A DNA stretch of 7,982 nt. Source: Armatimonadetes bacterium UBA5419. GTDB lineage: Bacteria; Armatimonadota; UBA10988. Position 1 is the first letter of the stretch. Each line of letters begins with the position of its first letter. Location of the stretch: assembly GCA_002409445.1 (NCBI GenBank), contig DHNJ01000065.1, positions 1 through 7,982 of the forward strand, in the 5' to 3' direction. Positions 1 through 5,033 of this stretch are shown here, one piece after another. The notes beneath the pieces were generated by a model. That model saw only the letters and a list, made by a program, of their open reading frames with translations. It searched no databases and had not been told where the DNA came from. The position numbers and the translations under genes were made by a program.

Positions 1-400
1 CGTCGCTGACGACCGTCTGCCGCTGGCCATCGGCGAACCCGAGCTCGCCGCGGACGATCAGCCCGCCCGCCCCGCCCGCGTTGAACACCGCCGCCGCGAG
101 CACGTTGCGACCCTCGACCAACCGCGCGGCCACGTCGAACCGCTGCCAGATGCCGCCGAGGGCGACGGGGTCGTCGAGCGGCGCGCCGTTCAGCCAGAGG
201 CCGAGTCCGTCGTCGGCTAGAACATTGACCAGCGCGGCCGTGGGCGTATCGGCCAGGTCTAGAGTCAGTCGGAAGTAACGGGTCTGGCCCGCACCCTCGA
301 CCTGGGGCCGCTCGTCCACCCAGAGCCAACGCGCCGCGGTCAGCGGCTCCGCGGCCGGCGCGGCGATCGCCAGCGCCGCGAGCAACGTCAGTGGGGTCAT
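1..400 (-). CDS. Partial exported protein with rhamnosidase-type N-terminal sandwich domain
   Basis: Reading on the minus strand from ATG at 400-398, the frame stays open for 133 codons and runs off the left edge, so only the N-terminus is present. The start is supported by a GGAGGTGG ribosome binding site a few bases upstream (403-410). Residues 1-18 (MTPLTLLAALAIAAPAAE) look like a short Sec signal peptide, with probable cleavage near Ala-Pro-Ala-Ala. After that comes a beta-sandwich pattern: an ARWLWVDE start (23-30), a YFRLTLDL strand (42-49), an ADDGLGLWLNG turn (62-72), then IWQRFDV (84-90), EGRNVLAAAVFN (96-107) and GGLIVRGEL (112-120). This order (W-x-W, 'ADD...NG', 'W..DV', 'G.NV.A..V.N', 'G...RGE') is typical of galactose-binding-like domains at the front of alpha-L-rhamnosidase-like and other exported glycan-active proteins. 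The catalytic part lies outside the window, so enzyme class cannot be assigned. It is transcribed divergently from the oxidoreductase at 516. Confidence 0.8.
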   Translation of the reverse strand, partial: MTPLTLLAALAIAAPAAEPLTAARWLWVDERPQVEGAGQTRYFRLTLDLADTPTAALVNVLADDGLGLWLNGAPLDDPVALGGIWQRFDVAARLVEGRNVLAAAVFNAGGAGGLIVRGELGFADGQRQTVVSD

Positions 401-515
401 GGCCACCTCCAGCCTGGCAGTTCCCTTGCGCCCGACCAACTCCTCCGACCCCGCCCGCCCCGGCCCGGTCGCCCGGCGCGTCCCTGGAGTATGCTAGGCG
501 GTGGTGGAGGCGGCT
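401..515. other. Divergent intergenic region between the two leftmost genes
   Basis: This 115-base gap separates the start of the minus-strand exported protein from the start of the plus-strand oxidoreductase, so promoters for both should lie here. The middle part (about 441-480) is strikingly C-rich on the plus strand. On the plus strand TATGCT (490-495) matches four of six positions of a -10 box and would place transcription start just before the GGAGG at 506, but I see no convincing -35 box at the right distance. No clear minus-strand promoter and no strong inverted repeat that would suggest an operator was found. The non-housekeeping promoter signals of this lineage are unknown, so absence of a consensus is weak evidence. 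Confidence 0.5.
506..510 (+). promoter_or_regulatory. Shine-Dalgarno site that decides the oxidoreductase start
   Basis: GGAGG at 506-510 lies five bases upstream of GTG at 516-518, which is good ribosome binding geometry. In the longer reading that starts at GTG 501 this motif would sit inside the coding sequence (within codons 2-4). The upstream candidate for GTG 501 is only GGAG at 486-489 with a long 11-base spacer. The site therefore favours 516 as the start. Confidence 0.6.
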
Positions 516-1502
516 GTGGTTCGCGTTGGACTGGTCGGTTGCGGCATCATCTCAGGCATGCATCTGGACGCCTGGGCCCAGGTGGGCGAGCAGGCACGTG
601 TCGTCAGCGTCGCGGACATCGACCCGGAGCGCGCGGCCGCCGCGGCGGAGCGGTCCGGCGCGCGCGCGGTCGAGGTAGAGACCCTCCTGGCCGACCCCGA
701 GATCGACGCGGTCGACCTGACCCTGCCCCATCACCTGCATCGTGAGTACACCGAGCGTGCCTTTGCCGCCGGCAAGCACGTGCTCTGCCAAAAGCCCATC
801 GCCCACACCCTCGACGACGCCGACGCGATGATCGCCGCGAGCCAGGCGGCCGAGCGGACCCTGGTCATCGCCGAAGCCACGCGCTACGACGCGCTGGTGC
901 CGAAGGCGCGCGAGCTGGTCGACAGCGGCGCGATCGGGCGACCGCTGGCGGTCCAGGTCAGCATGAACTGGTGGCAGGGCGGCGAGTATCTGCAGACGCC
1001 TTGGCGCTTCGATGTCGGCCTGATGGGTGGCGGCGCGCTGGTCGACGGCGGCATCCACTACGTCGACTACCTGCTCCACTACGCCGGCCTGCCGGTCGAG
1101 ATCAGCTGCTTCACCCGCCGCGTGCGCGAGGCTTACGCCGGCGAGGACCTCGCGTTCGTCCAAGCGCGACATGCCGACGGCCTGCTCTCGGCGCTGGCCA
1201 TCTCCGCCTCCAGCCGCCACACGCCGAGCTACCCGCTGCGCGTATGGGGCGACGAGGGCTCGGTCATCGCCGAGCGCGGCCGCCTGGTCCTGCGCCGCGA
1301 ACGGGGCGAGGAAGAGACCTTCGAGCTGCAGCACAGCGGCATGCTCGGGCCCATCCGCGACTTCCTCGCCTGCCTAGCCACCGGCGGCCGGCCCCTCAGC
1401 GGCGGCCCCGAGGCATGGGCCAACCTCGCCTACGTCCACGCCGCCTACGACTCCGCGGAGACGGGCCGCGTCGTGCGGCTCGACTCACCACCCACCGGCT
1501 AG
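516..1502 (+). CDS. Gfo/Idh/MocA family NAD(P)-dependent oxidoreductase
   Basis: A cytoplasmic dehydrogenase of 328 residues, a normal length for this family, whose members oxidise or reduce sugars, inositols and related polyols with NAD(P). Residues 3-16 (RVGLVGCGIISGMH) form the first Rossmann strand and the GxGxxxxxxH nucleotide-binding loop. VADIDPERA follows at about residues 33-41 as the second strand, whose acidic residue binds the ribose. The family's E-K-P motif appears as Q-K-P at 92-94 (HVLCQKPIAH). The C-terminal domain has W163-R164 and GGGALVDGGIHYVD (171-184). Compared with Bacillus inositol dehydrogenase (Lys97, Asp172, His176), the equivalents are Lys93, Asp177 and His181, with the Asp-His spacing of four preserved. 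GTG at 516 is preferred over GTG 501 because of the GGAGG at 506 and because the protein then begins right at the first beta strand. The substrate is not predictable from sequence. It faces the DUF3160 gene tail-to-tail with 11 bases between stops. Confidence 0.93.
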   Translation: MVRVGLVGCGIISGMHLDAWAQVGEQARVVSVADIDPERAAAAAERSGARAVEVETLLADPEIDAVDLTLPHHLHREYTERAFAAGKHVLCQKPIAHTLDDADAMIAASQAAERTLVIAEATRYDALVPKARELVDSGAIGRPLAVQVSMNWWQGGEYLQTPWRFDVGLMGGGALVDGGIHYVDYLLHYAGLPVEISCFTRRVREAYAGEDLAFVQARHADGLLSALAISASSRHTPSYPLRVWGDEGSVIAERGRLVLRRERGEEETFELQHSGMLGPIRDFLACLATGGRPLSGGPEAWANLAYVHAAYDSAETGRVVRLDSPPTG

Positions 1503-1513
1503 CACCGGGCCAC

Positions 1514-3610
1514 TCACTCGGGCCGCGGGATCCCCGCCGCCTCGAACCACTCCTGGCTCCACCACCGTGAGTCCGTTGGCGTGAAGTGTGGGTGCTCGGG
1601 CATCTGGCAGACCGTCAGGCCGGGGCCGCGCAGGTAGCTCGCCGTCCACGGCGCGAGTGGCGGGCTCTGGCCAGCGTCGACCATCGCCTGCCAGGCCTCG
1701 TTGGTCAGCCGGTCGTCGCTAGGCTGCATGAACTCGTGGTGCGTGAAGGCCGCGCCGCGAAAGGCGACCAGCGTGCGGCCGTACGGCGCGATGACCCAGA
1801 CCTCCGCCGGCGGCCCGACGGCCTCCTGGAGCACCCGGGTGCCCGCGGTCAGCACGTCCACCGCGCGCTCCATGCGGCGCTCGGCCGGCGGCACCAGCCG
1901 CCAGTACTGTAACTCGTTCCCGGCCGCCTTCGCCGCCTGCAGCATGATCAATTCCACCCACCGGCCTGTCTCCTGGAGGCGCTGGCTCTGCTGCGGGCTT
2001 AGAACGCCGCCCGCCGCCTGGACCGCGCAGATGTCGATCAACTGCTCGCAGCGGTTCGCCAACGACCAGGCTGCCTCGAACGGTTGGCCCCGGCGCGCGC
2101 CGTCGTCGGGCAGCCGCAGCCGCGTGGCCGCAAGCCGCCCCATCTCCGTCACGCGCCGGTAGAGCTCTGGGTACGGCTCGACATACCCCGGCGCGGTCCA
2201 GTACGCGCCTTCGGTCAGGCTCTCCCAGTACGCTTGCTTCGAGTACAGCAGCGTGTCGTGCCGCTGTTCCGTCCAGCTGCCCAGTGCGGCCACTACCTGC
2301 TTCTGCGCCCACGCTTCGCTCTGCGTGAAGCTGGGCAGATCCGGCGCCGGCGGGTCGAGCAGCGGCTGCAGCGCCCAGAGCCAGGCGGCGTACAGGTTCT
2401 CCTGCCAGTCGTCCGGTCCCTGGGCGGCCAGGTCCGCCCGCAGCCGCGCGCGCAGGGCCACGGCCTCCGGCGACAGTTCGCGCCCGTGTGCCGCGCCGAT
2501 CAGCCGTTGCGCCGCCTCGCTGCCCATCAGCGCCAGCACGTCGAGCCCGCCGGGCACCCCCGGCGCCGGGCTGCCCGCGCCGGCCCCCGCGTTCAGCAGC
2601 ACCTGCATCAGCCGCGCATCCGGCACGAGCCGCTGCCCCAGGAGTCGAAACTGTGGAGCCGCTTGGCCAGGGTCTGACCCGCTCGCGGGCCCGCCCACCT
2701 CCGCACGCCGCGCGCGCTCGCCGACCAACGCCACGAACCGCGCCTGGTCCGCGGCATCTGTGAACCGCGCCGGGTCCGGATCCGCGCCGAACACCTCCGC
2801 ACTGAATCCGGCGATCTCCGCCGGCGTCAGGTCGTCCGTCGGCCCGACCAGAAATGTCAGCGGCTCGTCCATTTCGGCCCACAGGTGCGCCAACTCCGCG
2901 TCGCCGACCAGCAGGTTGCTCAGGAGCAGCGCCTCGAGCACCTGACCACCAGGCTCCAGCACGAAGGGCACCGTCCCGAGCCACATCGAGGCCAGGAAGT
3001 ACTGGTTGGCGTCGGGCTCATCGGTGTAGTTGCCCCGTACGATGAACTGCGTGAAGTCCACCGGTGGCCCGACCGCGCAGGCGTCGACCCCGGCCGCCGC
3101 CGCAATGCGCGCGAGATCCGTGTCGGCCAAAGCCGCCAGCGCCGCCGGTAGGTCGGCGGTTCTCCCGAGCAACCGCGCCGCGACCGCGGTGTAGGCGGCG
3201 AGCCGCCCCCAGGCGGCCTGCAACGCCGACTCCGCTGGCGCCGCCAGGTACCCCGCCAGGCACTCCGCGGCTAGGCGCTCGGTGAGCTCGGCGAGCAACG
3301 GCCGCAGCAGGCGCTGCTCGGTCGCCCGCAGGCCGAAGCCATAGACCACGTGCCAGGTATGCAGGATCAGGTCCGTGGTCACGAACTGCGGGATGCTGCG
3401 GGTGGACGAGTCCGCGTAGACATGGAACATCTGCTCCTCGACCGTCGGGCGGGCGAGGAAGTGGTTGTCCAGGAGTAACTGGTGCTGCTCGGCGGTCAGC
3501 TCGGGCAGCTGGTCGGCGTTGAAGACGTTGCTCAGGTCCGCCGCCAGCTCGACGGCCAGCAGGCGACCGCCTAGCAGAGCCAGGAGCAGGCACCAACGTA
3601 GGGACGGCAT
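1514..3610 (-). CDS. Exported DUF3160 family protein
   Basis: A 698-residue protein of a family without an assigned biochemical role. Residues 1-20 (MPSLRWCLLLALLGGRLLAV) form a Sec-type signal peptide with Arg5 before a leucine-rich core, so the mature protein is expected outside the cytoplasm. Blocks I recognise from DUF3160 are FVTTDLILHTWHVVYGF (76-92) followed by an ATE helix (96-98), NLYAAWLWALQPLL (405-418), LGSWTEQRHDTLLYSKQAY (443-461), GYVEPYPELY (475-484), and near the C-terminus RTLVAFRGAAFTHHEF (612-627), DRLTNEAW (633-640) and PPLAPW (650-655). Length and block order fit a full-length member. No metal-binding or protease motif stands out. The ATG at 3610 has GGAG six bases upstream. 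It lies 59 bases downstream of the LarA-like gene on the same strand, so the two may be co-transcribed, although a weak promoter candidate lies in the gap. Family call sure; function unknown. Confidence 0.9.
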   Translation of the reverse strand: MPSLRWCLLLALLGGRLLAVELAADLSNVFNADQLPELTAEQHQLLLDNHFLARPTVEEQMFHVYADSSTRSIPQFVTTDLILHTWHVVYGFGLRATEQRLLRPLLAELTERLAAECLAGYLAAPAESALQAAWGRLAAYTAVAARLLGRTADLPAALAALADTDLARIAAAAGVDACAVGPPVDFTQFIVRGNYTDEPDANQYFLASMWLGTVPFVLEPGGQVLEALLLSNLLVGDAELAHLWAEMDEPLTFLVGPTDDLTPAEIAGFSAEVFGADPDPARFTDAADQARFVALVGERARRAEVGGPASGSDPGQAAPQFRLLGQRLVPDARLMQVLLNAGAGAGSPAPGVPGGLDVLALMGSEAAQRLIGAAHGRELSPEAVALRARLRADLAAQGPDDWQENLYAAWLWALQPLLDPPAPDLPSFTQSEAWAQKQVVAALGSWTEQRHDTLLYSKQAYWESLTEGAYWTAPGYVEPYPELYRRVTEMGRLAATRLRLPDDGARRGQPFEAAWSLANRCEQLIDICAVQAAGGVLSPQQSQRLQETGRWVELIMLQAAKAAGNELQYWRLVPPAERRMERAVDVLTAGTRVLQEAVGPPAEVWVIAPYGRTLVAFRGAAFTHHEFMQPSDDRLTNEAWQAMVDAGQSPPLAPWTASYLRGPGLTVCQMPEHPHFTPTDSRWWSQEWFEAAGIPRPE

Positions 3611-3630
3611 GAGTCGCTCCGTTAGGGGCG

Positions 3631-3660
3631 AGTCTAGCCTGTCCCGTCGGCGAGAGCCAA
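3631..3660 (-). promoter_or_regulatory. Weak sigma70-like promoter candidate upstream of the DUF3160 gene
   Basis: On the minus strand TTGGCT (plus-strand 3660-3655) and TAGACT (3636-3631) each match four of six consensus positions and are separated by 18 bases. Transcription would begin about 15-20 bases before the ATG at 3610, leaving room for the GGAG site. In GC-rich DNA such matches arise by chance, and the gene could equally be read through from the LarA-like gene. Confidence 0.2.
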
Positions 3661-3669
3661 CCGAGCGCG

Positions 3670-4968
3670 CTAGGCGTCCTCGAAGGCCGAGCGCAGCGCC
3701 CAGAGACCGAGCGCCGGGTTGGCGACGAAGAAGAACGGCTCGCCGTCGGCCGTCGCCGCCGGGCCGGTCGCGCGGCCGACCGGCTGGTAGCGGGCAACCA
3801 GGCGGTCTAGGTCGCCCCAGCCATACCCCACGCCCTCGACCTCCGCCCGCGTCAAACCGCCCGGGGCGTAGGTCACGCGGAAGCGGCCCTCGCTGCTGCC
3901 GTGGATCAGGTGCGCCGCCGCGGACAGGTTGGCCCGCAGCTCCGCGTGCTGGTCCACCGCGGCCAGCGTCGTCGGCGTGTCGCGGTAGCCGTAGGCGCGG
4001 ATCAGCCGGTCGATCTCCGGGTCCTCGCCAAACGTCTCGACCCCAGGGGCCAGGATGATCAGCTTGGCGTCATCGGCCAGGGCCATGCGCGTGCGGTAGA
4101 TGGCTTTGTTGCCGAGCCAGGTCGAGTGGTACTCGTCGGGCTGCAGCCAGACGACGACGCGCTCCAGCGGCGCGTCGAGCAGATCTAGGTTGACCTGCTG
4201 GCTGAGCCGCGCCGCCGCCTCGAACGTGCCCTCGTCGCCGCCGATGTACAGGCCCCGCGTGACCAGCCCCGACGACGTCTCAGCGCGTACCGTCAGCAGG
4301 TAGCAGACGGGCAGGTGTCCCGCAAAGCGCGCCATACCCTCGCGCAGCACCGCGCGGACCGGGGTGTCCGCACGGCCCATCAGCCGCTCCATGCCGCAGA
4401 CCGCGCCGAGGAAGTGGGTGCGGTTGATGGTCTCGGTGCCGCCCGTGCCGACCAGGATGTTCTTGGCTTGGTTGGCCAGGCCAATAACCTCGTGCGGCAC
4501 GACCTGCCCGAGCGAGAGGATCAGGTCGTATCCACCCTCGACCAGCCGGCGATTGACCGCGATCGGCACGTCGAAGTCGACCAGCCCGCCGGAGACCCGC
4601 GCCACGAACTCGCCCGGCACCACCCCGAGCGGTGCCAGGTCGTTGCGCCAGTCGTGGGTCAGCAGGTCGGCCGGGTCGAGCCCGGCGAACATGACCTCGG
4701 CCTGCGCGCGGCTGACTGGCGCGTGCGTCCCCAGCGCCGGCAAGATGTCGACCTGTGCGCCCTCCGCGCGCAGCCACCGCGCGGCGGCGACCGTCAGTGT
4801 GCCGGTGCCCGAGTGGTACCGCGTGTAGTCGGGCGGCACCAACAGCACGCGGCGCGGCGCTAGCCGGCCCAGAGCCTCGAGCAGCAAGCCCTCGGCCTGC
4901 TCGTCGGAGATGACCTGGTCCGGGCCGCCCACGGCGACCAACGGCTCGCGCCAGAGAGAAGGAATCAT
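3670..4968 (-). CDS. LarA-type nickel-pincer 2-hydroxyacid racemase/epimerase homologue (DUF2088)
   Basis: A 432-residue cytoplasmic protein matching the lactate racemase LarA superfamily, which inverts the C2 hydroxyl of hydroxy acids through a nickel-pincer nucleotide tethered to a lysine. Numbered from ATG 4968: PPDYTR (45-50) gives Asp47 and Arg50, like LarA Asp72/Arg75; ALGTH (78-82) gives His82, like His108; VPHE (157-160) gives His159, like His174; NQAKNIL (166-172) gives Lys169, like the tethering Lys184; NRTH (182-185) gives His185, like the nickel ligand His200. The 159-169-185 spacing (10 and 16) equals that of LarA. The C-terminal half carries STWLGNKAIYRTRMA (about 282-296), APGVETFGED (about 307-316) and AAHLIHGSSEGRF (about 350-362), which I associate with a subfamily distinct from true lactate racemases; some relatives act on sugar acids such as gluconate/mannonate. 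ATG 4968 is preferred over GTG 5028 because GAGGA sits six bases upstream and the 20 extra residues are an Arg-rich stretch overlapping the divergent gene. Substrate unproven. Confidence 0.88.
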   Translation of the reverse strand: MIPSLWREPLVAVGGPDQVISDEQAEGLLLEALGRLAPRRVLLVPPDYTRYHSGTGTLTVAAARWLRAEGAQVDILPALGTHAPVSRAQAEVMFAGLDPADLLTHDWRNDLAPLGVVPGEFVARVSGGLVDFDVPIAVNRRLVEGGYDLILSLGQVVPHEVIGLANQAKNILVGTGGTETINRTHFLGAVCGMERLMGRADTPVRAVLREGMARFAGHLPVCYLLTVRAETSSGLVTRGLYIGGDEGTFEAAARLSQQVNLDLLDAPLERVVVWLQPDEYHSTWLGNKAIYRTRMALADDAKLIILAPGVETFGEDPEIDRLIRAYGYRDTPTTLAAVDQHAELRANLSAAAHLIHGSSEGRFRVTYAPGGLTRAEVEGVGYGWGDLDRLVARYQPVGRATGPAATADGEPFFFVANPALGLWALRSAFEDA

Positions 4969-5033
4969 GCGGCTTCCTCGCGTATACGCCCATCGTAGCA
5001 CGGCCCTCCGGTGCCGCCTTGGAGCCACCCACG
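4969..5033. promoter_or_regulatory. Compact divergent regulatory region of the LarA-like and 881-residue genes
   Basis: Only 65 bases separate the two preferred starts, so both promoters must be packed here or lie inside the genes. For the minus strand, TGCTACGAT (plus 5000-4992) is an extended -10 candidate (TGn followed by TACGAT, four of six), placed about 25 bases before the GAGGA site at 4979-4975. For the plus strand, GGAG at 5021-5024 with a nine-base spacer serves ATG 5034; no convincing plus -35/-10 pair was found. A perfect 8-base palindrome CGTATACG sits at 4981-4988, between the minus-strand -10 candidate and its ribosome binding site; it could be an operator half or chance. The arrangement would suit co-regulation, but no known regulator site was recognised. 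Confidence 0.4.

Noticed and set aside
552..1334. 260-codon minus-strand frame opposite the oxidoreductase gene
   Set aside because: The plus-strand frame has all Gfo/Idh/MocA motifs; the antisense frame has none.
1719..2984. 421-codon minus-strand frame inside the DUF3160 gene in another frame
   Set aside because: Arg/Gly/Ala-rich translation without domain features, fully inside a gene with multiple conserved family blocks.
3646..3661. Small hairpin on the minus strand (GTTGGC-TCTC-GCCGAC) between the LarA-like and DUF3160 genes as a terminator
   Set aside because: Only a 6-base stem including one G-U pair and no following U-tract, so it is not a credible intrinsic terminator.
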